Shown here one piece after another: positions 26,166 to 35,899 of a DNA stretch of 64,000 nt. Source of the DNA: an uncultured Bacteroidales bacterium (lineage in GTDB: Bacteria; Bacteroidota; Bacteroidia; Bacteroidales; UBA932); contig CALVDM010000008.1 in the NCBI GenBank assembly GCA_944326335.1, positions 1 through 64,000 of the forward strand, written 5' to 3'. Under the pieces are notes generated by a model, which saw nothing but the letters and a program-made list of their open reading frames with translations, had not been told where the DNA came from and made no database searches. How positions within the stretch are numbered: position 1 is the stretch's first letter; every line of letters starts with the position of its first letter. A program made the translations under genes and the position numbers.

Positions 26166-27677
26166 CTATTCCAGCATGCGTCCTGTGATTCCGCTGAATT
26201 CCTTTTTCATGGCCTCGAGGCGGTCCGGCTCCTCTGCCGAGATGTCATTCATCTGCGACGGGTCTTCCTTCATGTTGAAAAGAGCGAAGACCGGAAGATT
26301 TCCGAGTTCGTTCCCCGAGTAGTTCCGCTGAGGCCCCTCATACGGAGGTATCATGGTGTAGTCCCCTTCCCTGAGCGCGAGCCTTCCCTCAGCCTCGTGT
26401 ATGAGGGTCTTTCTTCCTCCGGAGGATTTCCCGAGGAACGCGTCCATGGTGTCCTGACTGTCGAGTCCGTCAGGCACATTCCCTCCGATGAGGCTTCCGA
26501 GGCTTGCGAAGAAGTCCATCTGGCAGACGAGTGCATCTGACACCTGCGGTGCGATATGCCCTTTCCAGTACATTATCAGAGGGATGTGTGTGCCTCCGTC
26601 GAAGAGGCTGTATTTCCCGCCTCTGGTCCCGTTGCGCGGGTCATGGTCTCCGAGCATCTCTTCCGCCTTGTCTTCATAGCCATCGTCAAGCACAGGCCCG
26701 TTGTCGCTCGTGAATATCACTATAGTGTTGTCCATCAGCCCTTTCTTCTCGAGGTATGCGAGGACCTCCCCGACACACCAGTCTGCCTCCACAACGGCAT
26801 CTCCCCTCGGTCCGAGAGTGGTGCTGCCGGCGAATCTCTGATGCGGGGCCCTCGGCACATGAGGCTCATGCAGCCCGTAATAGAGGAAGAACGGCTCGTC
26901 GCCGAGATTGTCCGCCCAGGCTTTCACCTTCGCCACGAAATAGTCTGCCATGTCCTCGTCTACCCATCTGGCCTTTGTGCCGCCCTTCATGTAGCCTATT
27001 CTCGGAATGCCGTTCACAATCGAATAATTATGCCCTACGGACCAGTTCATCTTCAGCATCTCCGGGTTTGTGAGGGCCGTCGGCTCTCCCTCGAAGTTAT
27101 TTTCATAGTCCACATATATCGGGTCCGACTCCTCGAGGCCTTCGACCGTCCCGTTCTCCACATAGACAGTAGGCACCCTGTCGTTCGTGGCCGCGATAAG
27201 GCAGGTGTAGTCGAATCCTACGGTGTTGGCGCTCGGGGTTATAGGCTTGTTCCAGTCCACGTTCCCGTCTCCCATTCCGAGGTGCCATTTCCCTATTGCA
27301 GCCGTGGCATAGCCTGCTTCCTGCATCATCTTGGGCAGGGTAGGCATGTCCGGACGTATCAGCAGCGGAGCATCCCCTGGCAGGATTTTGGCGTCGGCGT
27401 TCCTCCACGGGTACATCCCTGTGAACATGGCATACCGGCTCGGAGTGGAAGTGGCAGAAGTGGCGTATCCGTTCGTGAACCGTATGCCGTTGTCGGCCAA
27501 TGAATCTATGTTGGGTGTGGAGATTGTCCGGCTTCCGTATGCGCTGACATCCCCGAGCCCGAGGTCATCGGCGACTATCAGTATCACGTTAGGTTTCTGT
27601 GAAGTACCTTTTGTGTTGCTGCAGGACATCAGTCCGGAGATTGCTGCGGGTATCAGCAGCAGTTTTTCAGTTTTCAT
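26166..27677 (-). CDS. Lipoprotein sulfatase, serine-type (arylsulfatase family)
   Basis: A 503-residue sulfatase. The ATG at 27677 gives a lipoprotein signal with SGLMSCSN (lipid-modified Cys19), while the open frame continues to 27716 without a better start. The maturation motif is STPSR with Ser77 as the residue that becomes formylglycine, so it needs a radical-SAM anSME enzyme, which is not in the window. Metal and substrate motifs IVADDLGLGD, GKWHLG and SDNGP are intact. It probably removes sulfate from host or dietary glycans at the cell surface; no other glycan enzyme is adjacent. A shared operon with ftcD is inferred from the 10-base gap. Confidence 0.88.
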   Translation of the reverse strand: MKTEKLLLIPAAISGLMSCSNTKGTSQKPNVILIVADDLGLGDVSAYGSRTISTPNIDSLADNGIRFTNGYATSATSTPSRYAMFTGMYPWRNADAKILPGDAPLLIRPDMPTLPKMMQEAGYATAAIGKWHLGMGDGNVDWNKPITPSANTVGFDYTCLIAATNDRVPTVYVENGTVEGLEESDPIYVDYENNFEGEPTALTNPEMLKMNWSVGHNYSIVNGIPRIGYMKGGTKARWVDEDMADYFVAKVKAWADNLGDEPFFLYYGLHEPHVPRAPHQRFAGSTTLGPRGDAVVEADWCVGEVLAYLEKKGLMDNTIVIFTSDNGPVLDDGYEDKAEEMLGDHDPRNGTRGGKYSLFDGGTHIPLIMYWKGHIAPQVSDALVCQMDFFASLGSLIGGNVPDGLDSQDTMDAFLGKSSGGRKTLIHEAEGRLALREGDYTMIPPYEGPQRNYSGNELGNLPVFALFNMKEDPSQMNDISAEEPDRLEAMKKEFSGITGRMLE

Positions 27678-27744
27678 AAGAGTCCGGTTTAAAAAACAAT
27701 TTCTAAAAATACACAAAAAATTCGTCTTTCCGGTATGTATTTTT

Positions 27745-27752
27745 TAAATTTG
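27745..27752 (+). promoter_or_regulatory. Candidate -7 element for the NfeD-SPFH genes
   Basis: TAAATTTG lies 18 bases before the NfeD-like start codon at 27771. No clear TTTG is found at the usual spacing upstream. Confidence 0.4.
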
Positions 27753-27770
27753 GGAAAATAATGCTGTAAA

Positions 27771-28205
27771 ATGGAAATCTGGCACATCTGGCTGATTGCA
27801 GCCCTCATTCTTGTGGTGGTCGAGATATTTACACAAGGTTTCGCCGTGTTCTGTCTTGCCGTAGGGGCTGTGGCGGCATCTGTGGCTTCGGCCTGTTCCG
27901 CAGGCCTTGAAGGGCAGCTGATATGGTTCTCTGCAGCTACTCTCGCTGCGTTCGTGTTCGTGAGACCTCTGCTGCTCAAGGCATACCGCAAGGGCCGCTC
28001 CGGCCGGGAAAGCGGGGTCGATGCCCTCAAGGGGCGTGAAGCCGTGGTGTCCGAACGCATTTCGGCTGCCGACAATACAGGAAGGGTCGCCGTGGACGGG
28101 GACGACTGGAAGGCTGTGTCCGTGGACGGGACGGAAATCCCGAAGGGGGCGCGGGTGACGATTATCGATGTCGACAGCGTGATTCTGAAAGTGGCCGCGA
28201 AATGA
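27771..28205 (+). CDS. NfeD-like membrane protein (short form)
   Basis: A 144-residue protein with three hydrophobic segments in the first 70 residues and a C-terminal OB-fold domain (about 85-142, GREAVVSERI ... GARVTIIDVDSVILKV). This matches the short NfeD proteins that lack the serine protease domain and are encoded beside SPFH proteins. The pair is thought to organise membrane microdomains and protein quality control. The SPFH partner follows after 25 bases. Confidence 0.88.
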   Translation: MEIWHIWLIAALILVVVEIFTQGFAVFCLAVGAVAASVASACSAGLEGQLIWFSAATLAAFVFVRPLLLKAYRKGRSGRESGVDALKGREAVVSERISAADNTGRVAVDGDDWKAVSVDGTEIPKGARVTIIDVDSVILKVAAK

Positions 28206-28230
28206 TGGAACAACTAAATAACGACTGACT

Positions 28231-29211
28231 ATGGGACCAATTATCATTGTGGGGCTCTTGGCCCTTATTGTTATCATTTTTGCACTTACGGGACTGAAGA
28301 TAATACAGCAGGGGGAGACGAAGGTAATCGAGAGGCTCGGGAAGTACCATGGCACGCTGTCTTCCGGAATCAACATCATCTGGCCCATAATAGACAAGCC
28401 GCGCAGGGTCTATGTCAGATATGTGCGCGAGGGGTTCGACGGAGAGACAAGGGCTATCATAAGGATGTCCGACAAAATCGACCTCAGGGAGCAGGTCTAT
28501 GATTTCCCGGAGCAGAGCGTCATCACCAAGGACAATGTGACGACCCGCATCAACGCCTTGCTTTATTTCCAGATAACTGACCCGTTCAAGGCTGTCTATG
28601 AAATCGACAATCTTCCGAACGCCATAGAGAAACTGACCCAGACCACGCTCAGGAACGTCATCGGAGAGCTCGAACTCGACGAGACCCTCACTTCGAGGGA
28701 CACCATCAACTCGAAACTGCGTGCCGTTCTCGACGATGCCACCAACAAGTGGGGCGTGAAGGTCAACAGGGTCGAGCTCCAGGACATCACTCCTCCGGAA
28801 AGCGTGCGTGACGCCATGGAGCAGCAGATGCAGGCCGAGAGGCAGAGACGTGCCAAAATCCTTACGGCCGAGGGAGAGAAGACTTCCGCAATCCTCCAGT
28901 CCGAGGGTGAGAAGGAATCCCAGATAAACAGGGCTGCGGCAGACAAGGAATCGCAGATACTGAAGGCTGAAGGAGAGGCTCAGGCCAAGATACTCCAGGC
29001 GGAGGCCGAGGCTGCCGCGATAAGCAAAATCGCCGAAGCTATCCGCGGCTCGAATTCAGACCCTGCAACCTACATGCTTGCAATCAAGTATGTGGAGACC
29101 CTGAAGGAAATGGTCAGCGGCAAGGACAACAAGACCGTCTACCTTCCTTATGAGGCCACTTCCATGCTCGGCTCGATAGGGGGCATAAAAGATTTGTTTG
29201 AAAAGAAATAA
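28231..29211 (+). CDS. SPFH/Band 7 (stomatin-like) membrane protein
   Basis: A 326-residue protein. An N-terminal membrane helix (4-25) is followed by QQGETKVIERLGKYHG and a Band 7 domain to about residue 190 (DNVTTRINALLYFQI, NVIGELELDETLTSRD). A long alanine- and glutamate-rich coiled coil follows, with repeated KESQI/KAEGEAQAKILQAEAE segments. It should assemble into large ring- or cage-like oligomers on the inner membrane. The upstream NfeD gene is its usual partner; the protein is closest to QmcA and stomatin homologues. Confidence 0.9.
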   Translation: MGPIIIVGLLALIVIIFALTGLKIIQQGETKVIERLGKYHGTLSSGINIIWPIIDKPRRVYVRYVREGFDGETRAIIRMSDKIDLREQVYDFPEQSVITKDNVTTRINALLYFQITDPFKAVYEIDNLPNAIEKLTQTTLRNVIGELELDETLTSRDTINSKLRAVLDDATNKWGVKVNRVELQDITPPESVRDAMEQQMQAERQRRAKILTAEGEKTSAILQSEGEKESQINRAAADKESQILKAEGEAQAKILQAEAEAAAISKIAEAIRGSNSDPATYMLAIKYVETLKEMVSGKDNKTVYLPYEATSMLGSIGGIKDLFEKK

Positions 29212-29222
29212 CCGACTGCATT

Positions 29223-30512
29223 ATGAAAATAAGGAAATATCTGCCCGCCATCATCATCTCGTATGTGCTTTTTTTCATGATAGCATTCGTCACGGGATTG
29301 CAGAATCCTCTCGGCGTAATCGTGAAGTCGCAGTACGGGGTGTCGATGGGCGTGGCCCAGCTCGGCAACTTCGCCAACTTCATCGCCTATGCTTTCATGG
29401 GGCTTCCTGCAGGGCTCATGCTGAAGAAATACGGCTACAAGTTCTCCCTGCTCGTCGCAGTCACTGTCGGAATCATCGGCATCGGGCTGATGTTCTTCTC
29501 GGGCCAGATTTCAAGGGGGCTCTGGATGTATTTCATGGGGGCGTTCGTGGCAGGCTTCTCCATGTGTATGCTCAACGCAGTGGTCAATCCTCTGCTCAAT
29601 TCTCTCGGTGGCGGAGGCAAGAAGGGAAACCAGCTCATCCAGTGGGGAGGCTCGTTCAACTCCATAGCAGCTACGATAGTGCCTTTCGTGGCAGGTTTTC
29701 TCATGGGGCGTTCCGCGAGTGTGAGGCCGCTTGAAGAAGGTCTTCCGCATTTCGAGATTTCGGATGTGAACCCGCTGTTCATAATCCTCGTCTCCATCTT
29801 CGCCCTGGCGATACTTGCCATATTGTTCATCGACATTCCAGAGACCGAGAAGGTGGAGCCCAAGGAGGCTCTCCACCAGCTCATAGCCACGGACGGGAAA
29901 TACAACTGTTTCTCGTTCCGTCATTTCACTCTCGGTGCAGTCGCAGTGTTCCTCTACACCGGGGTGGAGGTGAGCATCGCCAACATGACCAACATCTATC
30001 TTATTCACGAGGTCGGGGTCGGTCCCGGCATAGCTGGCGTGATAGTGGCGTTCTACTGGTTCTTCATGTTCCTCGGCAGACTTGTCGGAGGTTCTCTCGG
30101 GTCGAAGTTCTCGAGCCGGGACATGCTCCAGTTCTCGTCCATGATGGCTATAATTTTCATAATAATAACCATCTTCACTCCGGAGAAAATCACTATCTCG
30201 GTGGGCCGGTACAGCTTCGGCAACATACCTGTGAATGTGGTGTTCCTCGTGCTCACCGGGCTGTTCACATCCGTCATGTGGGGCAACATCTACAACCTCT
30301 CTGTCGAGGGTCTCGGCAAATACACTTCCACGGCCACGGGATTCTTCATGGTGATGGTATGCGGCGGAGGCATAGTGCCGATTCTGCAGGCATTGTTCGC
30401 TGACCTGGTCGGCTGCCGCGCCTCATTCTGGCTCATCATCGTATGCCTCGGCTATCTGATGTATTACGGTTCAACCGGTTATAAAAACGTGAACAGGAAG
30501 ATTCCGGTATAG
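29223..30512 (+). CDS. MFS sugar transporter, FHS (FucP/GluP-like) family
   Basis: A 429-residue protein with twelve predicted membrane segments. It resembles the fucose:H+ and glucose/galactose:H+ symporters of Bacteroidota: GLQNPLGVIVKSQYGVS in TM1, GLPAGLMLKKYGYK after TM2, FMGAFVAGFSMCMLNAVVNPLLN in TM4, and the GRLVGGSLGSKFSSRDML loop in the second half. Import of a hexose or deoxyhexose is likely, but the sugar cannot be named. It follows the SPFH gene by 11 bases and may be co-transcribed. Confidence 0.8.
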   Translation: MKIRKYLPAIIISYVLFFMIAFVTGLQNPLGVIVKSQYGVSMGVAQLGNFANFIAYAFMGLPAGLMLKKYGYKFSLLVAVTVGIIGIGLMFFSGQISRGLWMYFMGAFVAGFSMCMLNAVVNPLLNSLGGGGKKGNQLIQWGGSFNSIAATIVPFVAGFLMGRSASVRPLEEGLPHFEISDVNPLFIILVSIFALAILAILFIDIPETEKVEPKEALHQLIATDGKYNCFSFRHFTLGAVAVFLYTGVEVSIANMTNIYLIHEVGVGPGIAGVIVAFYWFFMFLGRLVGGSLGSKFSSRDMLQFSSMMAIIFIIITIFTPEKITISVGRYSFGNIPVNVVFLVLTGLFTSVMWGNIYNLSVEGLGKYTSTATGFFMVMVCGGGIVPILQALFADLVGCRASFWLIIVCLGYLMYYGSTGYKNVNRKIPV

Positions 30513-30520
30513 GGAAAGTT

Positions 30521-31759
30521 CTAATCCAGCTTGTGGATGGCAAGTCCGCTACGCAGCTTGGGCTCGAACCAGGTGGTCTTCGGCGGCATTATTCTCCCCG
30601 AATCTGCGATGTCTACAATCTGCTTCATGGTCACCGGGTAGAGGGCGAAAGCCACAGCCATCTCCCCGCTGTCGACCCTGTCTGAAAGCTCGCCGAGCCC
30701 GCGGATTCCGCCGACGAAGTCTATACGGCTGTCTGTCCTCAAATCCTTTATCCCGAGCAGTTTGTCGAGCACGAGAGACGACAGTATGGTCACGTCAAGG
30801 ACACCTGTCGGGTCAGAGTCGTCGTATCTGCCTTCTCTGGTTTCGAGCGAGTACCATTTCCCGTCAAGATACATGGAGAAATTGTGCAGGTGGTCCGGGC
30901 GGTACACCCCGGTTCCCTTCTCCTCCACAGTGAAATCCTCCTCCAAAGCCTTCCTGAACTCATCAGTAGTCATCCCGTTCAGGTCTTTCACCACCCTGTT
31001 GTAGTCTATTATCGTAAGCTGGCTCTCAGGGAAGGCCACGGCCATGAAGAAATTGTACTCCTCGTCTCCGCTGTGCTCCGGATTCCCGGCACGCCTTTCT
31101 GCTCCGACACGGGCTGCAGCGGCTGTCCTGTGATGCCCGTCGGCGACATAGAATGCAGGGATATCCTTGAATATCTCTGTTATCCGTCCTATCGTGCTGT
31201 CGTCGTCGATTACCCAGAACCTGTGGCCGAACCCGTCGTCCGCCACGAAATCGTATTCCGGCTCCTTCGCGGTCACGTCCTTTACAATCCTGTCCATCCC
31301 GGCATTGTCGGGATAGGAGAAGAACACCGGTTCGATGTTGGCGTTCTGGATTCTGACATGCACCATCCTGTCGTCCTCCTTGTCCTTCCTCGTGAGCTCG
31401 TGCTTCTTTATCCGGCCGGCGGAATAGTCGTCAGTATGGGCGCAGAGAACAAGACCGTATTGTGTCTTGCCGTTCATCGTCTGTGCATAGATGTAGTAGC
31501 AAGGCTTGCTGTCCTGCACAAGCCAGCCCTTGTCCTGCCACAGCCTGAAATTTTCCACGGCCTTGTCGTATGCTTCCCTGCTGTGCTCGTCTATCATAGG
31601 CTCGAAGTCGATTTCCGGCCTTGTGATGTGGAGCAGGGATTTCTCCGATGCCTCAGCCCTGGCTTCGGCGGAGTTCAGAACATCGTATGGGCGTGCAGCC
31701 ACTTCCGCTGCGATGTCTTTGGGCGGCCTGACAGCCGCGAAAGGTTTGATTCTTACCAT
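30521..31759 (-). CDS. DUF1015-family protein, SerC/SerA-linked
   Basis: A 412-residue cytoplasmic protein starting MVRIKPFAAVRPPKDIAAEVAARPYDV, the recognisable DUF1015 N-terminus. YVADGHHRTAAAARV is near residue 200, and its DGHHR(T/Y)xAA motif is a family hallmark that also occurs in ParB/Srx-like nucleotide-binding proteins. A role as a serine kinase or other nucleotide-using enzyme has been suggested by context, not shown here. It ends the serC-serA cluster, 34 bases after serA, an arrangement found in many Bacteroidales. Confidence 0.85.
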   Translation of the reverse strand: MVRIKPFAAVRPPKDIAAEVAARPYDVLNSAEARAEASEKSLLHITRPEIDFEPMIDEHSREAYDKAVENFRLWQDKGWLVQDSKPCYYIYAQTMNGKTQYGLVLCAHTDDYSAGRIKKHELTRKDKEDDRMVHVRIQNANIEPVFFSYPDNAGMDRIVKDVTAKEPEYDFVADDGFGHRFWVIDDDSTIGRITEIFKDIPAFYVADGHHRTAAAARVGAERRAGNPEHSGDEEYNFFMAVAFPESQLTIIDYNRVVKDLNGMTTDEFRKALEEDFTVEEKGTGVYRPDHLHNFSMYLDGKWYSLETREGRYDDSDPTGVLDVTILSSLVLDKLLGIKDLRTDSRIDFVGGIRGLGELSDRVDSGEMAVAFALYPVTMKQIVDIADSGRIMPPKTTWFEPKLRSGLAIHKLD

Positions 31760-31793
31760 AAGTCACCTCCTTCGGCCGTGCTTCCATCGGGAA

Positions 31794-32714
31794 TCATCTG
31801 TTCACCTGGAATTTAGTGTTCCCTGTGGCGAAGAAGTCCACAATCTGCGATGCGGCGGCAAGTCCGGCGTTGATGTTTGCCTCAGCCGTCTCGGCCCCCA
31901 TCTTCTTGGGGGTCGCGAACACCCTCTTGCCGAATTTCTCGTTCAGCTCAGCCTGGTTGTCCGCGGCTATGTCGGTGGCGTACTTGAGGTCCGGCCTGTC
32001 TGTAAGGGCCTTGTCGAGTTCCGCCTCGTTCATTATCTCCTTCCTTGCCGTGTTCAGCAGGCATCCTCCCGACGGCATTAGGGTAATCAGGTCGTATCCT
32101 ATGGACTTTTTCGTCTGGGCTGTGGCAGGGATGTGCAGCGAGATGAAGTTGCACTCACTGTACATCTGTTCCACGGAGCCTGCAGGCCTGACACCGTCAG
32201 CCTCCATTTTCTCCGGGCTCACGAACGGGTCGAAGGCCATGACATCCATCCCGAGGCATTTCGCCTTTTCCGCAACAAGCCTGCCTACATTCCCGTATGC
32301 CTGGATTCCGAGCTTCTTGCCCTTGATTTCGCTTCCTGTCCCCGGGGTGAACTCGTTGCGGGACATGTATATCATAATGGCGATGGCGAGTTCCGCCACA
32401 GCATTGGCATTCTGGCCCGGAGTGTTCATCACCACTATGTTCCTGGCCGTGCATGCTGCAAGGTCGATGTTGTCGTAGCCTGCACCTGCCCTTACGACAA
32501 TTTTCAGGTTTCCGGCCGCATTGACGACTTCAGCCGTCACCTTGTCCGACCTCACAATCAGGGCGTCAACATCCGACACAGCTTCCATGAGCTTGTCAGG
32601 GGAGTCGTATTTCTCGAGAAGCCTGACCTGGTGTCCGGCCTTCTGCGCAATTTCCTTCATTCCGTTCACGGCTGCCGCTGCAAACGGTTTTTCCGTAGCT
32701 ATCAGTATTGTCAT
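31794..32714 (-). CDS. serA: D-3-phosphoglycerate dehydrogenase
   Basis: A 306-residue short-type dehydrogenase for the first step of serine synthesis, oxidising 3-phosphoglycerate with NAD. Substrate-binding VRAGAGYDNIDL is near residue 75, the dinucleotide site GIQAYGNVGR near 143 and the catalytic arginine and glutamate in the second half (LLNTARKEIMNE). It lacks the C-terminal ACT domain that gives serine feedback in E. coli SerA. It follows serC by 7 bases. Confidence 0.92.
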   Translation of the reverse strand: MTILIATEKPFAAAAVNGMKEIAQKAGHQVRLLEKYDSPDKLMEAVSDVDALIVRSDKVTAEVVNAAGNLKIVVRAGAGYDNIDLAACTARNIVVMNTPGQNANAVAELAIAIMIYMSRNEFTPGTGSEIKGKKLGIQAYGNVGRLVAEKAKCLGMDVMAFDPFVSPEKMEADGVRPAGSVEQMYSECNFISLHIPATAQTKKSIGYDLITLMPSGGCLLNTARKEIMNEAELDKALTDRPDLKYATDIAADNQAELNEKFGKRVFATPKKMGAETAEANINAGLAAASQIVDFFATGNTKFQVNR

Positions 32715-32721
32715 GGCTCAG

Positions 32722-33795
32722 CTATTTTTTCATTGATTCGAATTCCTGCATGCATTTCACGAGTGCCTGGACGCTTTCAAGAGGGCAGGCGTTGTAGATT
32801 GAAGCCCTGAACCCTCCGACGGACCTGTGTCCCTTGATTCCGGCCATCCCCTGCTCTTTCGCAAACTCGAGGAACTCGTCCTGGAGATTCTCGTATCCCG
32901 GAGCCATGACGAAGCAGACGTTCATGTCCGAGCGGTCTTCTTTCGCTGCCGTGCCGACAAAAAGCGGATTCCTGTCTATCTCGTCGTAGAGCAGGGCAGC
33001 CTTCTTCTTGTTGATTTCATGTATCGCTTCTACTCCGCCTATGCCTTTCAGCCATTTGAGAGTCTCGTACATCACGTATATCGCGAATACGGGAGGCGTG
33101 TTGAACATGGACCCTCCGTCTATGTAGGTCTGGTAGTTCAGCATGGTAGGGATGTAGCGGCTCACCTTGCCGAGCGCATCCTTCCTTATGATTGCGAAGG
33201 CTACCCCTGCGGGGCCCACGTTCTTCTGCGCACCTCCGTAGATGAGCGCATATCTGGTGACGTCGCGCGGACGGCTCAGGATGTCCGACGACATGTCGGC
33301 TATGAGCGGCACCGGACTGATGATGTCTTCCTTGATTTCTGTCCCGTATATCGTGTTGTTGGATGTTATGTGGAAATAATCGAGGTCTTCCGGTATCTCA
33401 TAGCCCTTCGGGATGTAGTTGAAGGTGGTGTCCGCGGAAGATGCCACAGCATAGGCATTCCCTATGCCCTTGGCCTCCTTCAGCGCCTTCTTGGCCCAGA
33501 CCCCCGTCTCGAGGTAGCCCGCCTTGTTCTCGAGGAAATTCATGGCCACGCACAGGAACTGGAGACTTGCACCACCTCCCATGAACAGCACTTCATAAGA
33601 GTCCGGGATATGCAAAAGTTCCTTCCATAGAGCCCTGCACTCATCCATGACCTGAACCCACTCCTTCGACCTGTGCGAAATGCTGATGACCGGGATTCCT
33701 GTACCCCTGAAATCTCTCAGAGCTTCGATGGTTTTCTCGACGGCCTGCTCGGGAAGCACGCAAGGCCCGGCGTAAAAATTGTGAACTTTTTTCAT
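32722..33795 (-). CDS. serC: Phosphoserine aminotransferase
   Basis: A 357-residue class V aminotransferase that makes 3-phosphoserine from phosphohydroxypyruvate and glutamate. The start [14 protein letters not shown], the GGGASLQF phosphate-binding loop and the PLP lysine Lys191 in [11 protein letters not shown] are clear. The C-terminal [16 protein letters not shown] is also typical. It heads the serine-pathway genes and lies 56 bases after pyrI, so the two could share a transcript. Confidence 0.95.
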   Translation of the reverse strand: MKKVHNFYAGPCVLPEQAVEKTIEALRDFRGTGIPVISISHRSKEWVQVMDECRALWKELLHIPDSYEVLFMGGGASLQFLCVAMNFLENKAGYLETGVWAKKALKEAKGIGNAYAVASSADTTFNYIPKGYEIPEDLDYFHITSNNTIYGTEIKEDIISPVPLIADMSSDILSRPRDVTRYALIYGGAQKNVGPAGVAFAIIRKDALGKVSRYIPTMLNYQTYIDGGSMFNTPPVFAIYVMYETLKWLKGIGGVEAIHEINKKKAALLYDEIDRNPLFVGTAAKEDRSDMNVCFVMAPGYENLQDEFLEFAKEQGMAGIKGHRSVGGFRASIYNACPLESVQALVKCMQEFESMKK

Positions 33796-33851
33796 GACCT
33801 GTTTCGTTAAAATGATGCTAAAATTAATAAAAATCCGGACATCCCGCCCTG

Positions 33852-34310
33852 TCAGAACAGACTTTTTATGTCGGACCTCTTTTCACAGTAGTGGCAGAGC
33901 AGCGAAATCTCCCCGTTCTCATCCATGACCGTGAATCTTGTCCTGACAGGCTGGTGGTTCGTTATGCATTTAGGGTTCATGCATCTCGCTATGCCTTCTA
34001 TCTTTTCCGGCATCACGAGTTTCTTCTTCTCGACAACCTTGAAGTTCCTTATCACGTTTACAGTGGCGTTTGGAGCGATGAGGGCCAGCTTGTTGAGCTC
34101 CTCATCCTCGAAGAAGCGGTCGGCTATCTTGATTATGCCTTTCTTGCCGTACAGTTTGCTGTTGAGGTTGATGCCTATCGTTATCTGGTTGTCTATACCC
34201 TTGAGATTCAGTATGTCGAGAGCCTTGTAGACTATTTCTGCCGGCATGTGGTCGAGGACTGTCCCGTTCTCGAGCGCACTTACTTTCAGTTCCTTGTTTA
34301 TGCTTTCCAT
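33852..34310 (-). CDS. pyrI: Aspartate carbamoyltransferase regulatory subunit
   Basis: PyrI binds nucleotides and a structural zinc and confers allosteric control on PyrB. The 152-residue length is normal. The zinc ligands are Cys110, Cys115, Cys139 and Cys142 in CMNPKC and CHYC. The N-terminal allosteric half has NGTVLDHMP and the lysine-rich FKVVEKKKL. It follows pyrB by 10 bases. Confidence 0.96.
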   Translation of the reverse strand: MESINKELKVSALENGTVLDHMPAEIVYKALDILNLKGIDNQITIGINLNSKLYGKKGIIKIADRFFEDEELNKLALIAPNATVNVIRNFKVVEKKKLVMPEKIEGIARCMNPKCITNHQPVRTRFTVMDENGEISLLCHYCEKRSDIKSLF

Positions 34311-34320
34311 GTCCGTTGTA

Positions 34321-35226
34321 TTATCTGTAGCCGAGAAGGTATGATATTATGGCCATCCTTACATACAGACCGTTTTCGGCCTGCTTGAAATAATATGCGT
34401 GAGGCGTGTCGTCCACGTCCTGGTCGATTTCGCTCACGCGCGGGAGAGGATGCAGAATCTTCATGTTTTCCTTCACTCCGGAAAGCATGGAGGCGTGTAG
34501 CCTGTAGACCCCCTTCACCTTCTCGTATTCCATAGGGTCGGTGAACCTCTCCTGCTGCACCCTTGTCATGTAGAGGATGTCGCACACGTCAAGATATTCC
34601 TCGAGGGAAGTCGTCTCGGAGTATTTTATGCCCCTGTCCTTCAGGAAGTCCTTGTATTCTCCCGGCATCTTGAGCTCCTCCGGCGCCGTGAACACGAATT
34701 CCGGGTTGAACAGGGACATGGCCTGCAGGAGGGAATGCGTGGTCCTTCCGTATTTCAGGTCTCCCACCATGTCTATAGTGAGCCCGTCGAGCCTTCCCTG
34801 CGTCTGCATTATGGAGTAGAGGTCGAGCAGCGTCTGCGACGGGTGCTGGTTCGCTCCGTCTCCGGCATTCACCACAGGTACGGAAGAAATCTCGGAGGCG
34901 TATCTCGAACTGCCTTCAAGGGGGTGTCTCATGATTATCATGTCGACATAGTTCGACACCATCTTTATGGTGTCTTTCAGAGTCTCTCCCTTGCTGACGC
35001 TTGTGTTCGATGCGTCGGAAAATCCTATCACCTTGGCTCCCAGTCTGTTGACCGCAGTCTCGAAACTCAGCCTTGTCCTGGTCGAAGGTTCGAAGAATAT
35101 GCAGGCTATCACCTTGCCTTCGAGGATACGGGAAGTCCTGTTCTTCTCGAATTCCTTCGCAACCTCAAGAATGTGCAGAATTTCATCCTTGCTGAAATCC
35201 TGGATTGAAATTAGACTTTTATTCAT
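34321..35226 (-). CDS. pyrB: Aspartate carbamoyltransferase catalytic subunit
   Basis: PyrB joins carbamoyl phosphate and aspartate, the committed step of pyrimidine synthesis. The 301 residues carry the carbamoyl-phosphate loop [12 protein letters not shown] near residue 49, [12 protein letters not shown] and [14 protein letters not shown]. The aspartate-binding region has TRVQQERF and [10 protein letters not shown]. With pyrI downstream it forms the standard dodecameric enzyme. The gene follows the YigZ-family gene by 12 bases. Confidence 0.97.
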   Translation of the reverse strand: MNKSLISIQDFSKDEILHILEVAKEFEKNRTSRILEGKVIACIFFEPSTRTRLSFETAVNRLGAKVIGFSDASNTSVSKGETLKDTIKMVSNYVDMIIMRHPLEGSSRYASEISSVPVVNAGDGANQHPSQTLLDLYSIMQTQGRLDGLTIDMVGDLKYGRTTHSLLQAMSLFNPEFVFTAPEELKMPGEYKDFLKDRGIKYSETTSLEEYLDVCDILYMTRVQQERFTDPMEYEKVKGVYRLHASMLSGVKENMKILHPLPRVSEIDQDVDDTPHAYYFKQAENGLYVRMAIISYLLGYR

Positions 35227-35238
35227 GTTCTGATGTTG

Positions 35239-35859
35239 TTATCCGATAATTTCCGCCGAACAGCCTTCAGCCTTGCCTATCAGCTCCCTGAATGTCCCCT
35301 CGAGTCCGAGCCTGACGTCTGTCTCGAGGCTGCATTCCATACCGAAATCCCGTTTGTCCGCCTGCAGCCCCAGGTCCTTGAGCACTTTCATCACGCTGTT
35401 CATCCCGGAGTATCCGAAAGACAGCCTGTATCTTACCGAAGCTGTCTTTTCTATTATCTCCGCGCACGCAAGGGCATCGGCTGTCGCGCTCCTGTATGCC
35501 CGGATAAGTCCCGGTATGCCTAATTTAATGCCTCCGAAATATCTGACCACGACAACGAGCACGTCGCTCAGCCCGAGGGAATCTATCTGGCCGAGTATGG
35601 GCCTGCCGGCGGATGAGGACGGCTCCCCGTCGTCATTGGCTCTGAATATGTCTCCCCTGTAGCCTAACCTGTATGCGTAGCAGTGGTGTCTGGCGTCGTG
35701 GTATTCCTTTTTCAGGGATGATACTGTTTCCTTGATTTCCTCTTCTGTCCCGACCGGATAGGCGAGGGCGATGAATCTGCTTCCATTGTCCTTGAAAAGC
35801 CCTTGCGAAGGCCCTGCAATGCTTTTGAATGTGTCTTTTTCTGTTGTACCGGGACTCAT
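35239..35859 (-). CDS. YigZ/IMPACT-family protein
   Basis: A 206-residue cytoplasmic protein. The N-terminal UPF0029/IMPACT domain contains KFIA-like SRFIALAYPVGTEEEIKE and the hallmark DARHHCYAYRLG, followed by NDDGEPSSSAGRPILGQI and RYFGGIKLGIPGLIRAYRSA. A ferredoxin-like C-terminal domain follows. Translation is placed at the ATG at 35859 (MSPGTTEKD); a TTG four codons upstream is possible but lies in the -7 box. Function in bacteria is unsettled. It leads the pyrB-pyrI operon. Confidence 0.88.
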   Translation of the reverse strand: MSPGTTEKDTFKSIAGPSQGLFKDNGSRFIALAYPVGTEEEIKETVSSLKKEYHDARHHCYAYRLGYRGDIFRANDDGEPSSSAGRPILGQIDSLGLSDVLVVVVRYFGGIKLGIPGLIRAYRSATADALACAEIIEKTASVRYRLSFGYSGMNSVMKVLKDLGLQADKRDFGMECSLETDVRLGLEGTFRELIGKAEGCSAEIIG

Positions 35860-35868
35860 AGCTGATTT

Positions 35869-35899
35869 CAAAAATAGTGTTTTTTATATTATTTTGCAA
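35869..35899 (-). promoter_or_regulatory. Promoter for the yigZ-pyrBI operon
   Basis: On the minus strand TTG (35899-35897), a 20-base spacer and TATTTTTG (35876-35869) fit the consensus. The -7 box ends only 10 bases from the ATG at 35859, so the message would have almost no leader. It overlaps the divergent promoter on the plus strand. Confidence 0.5.
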
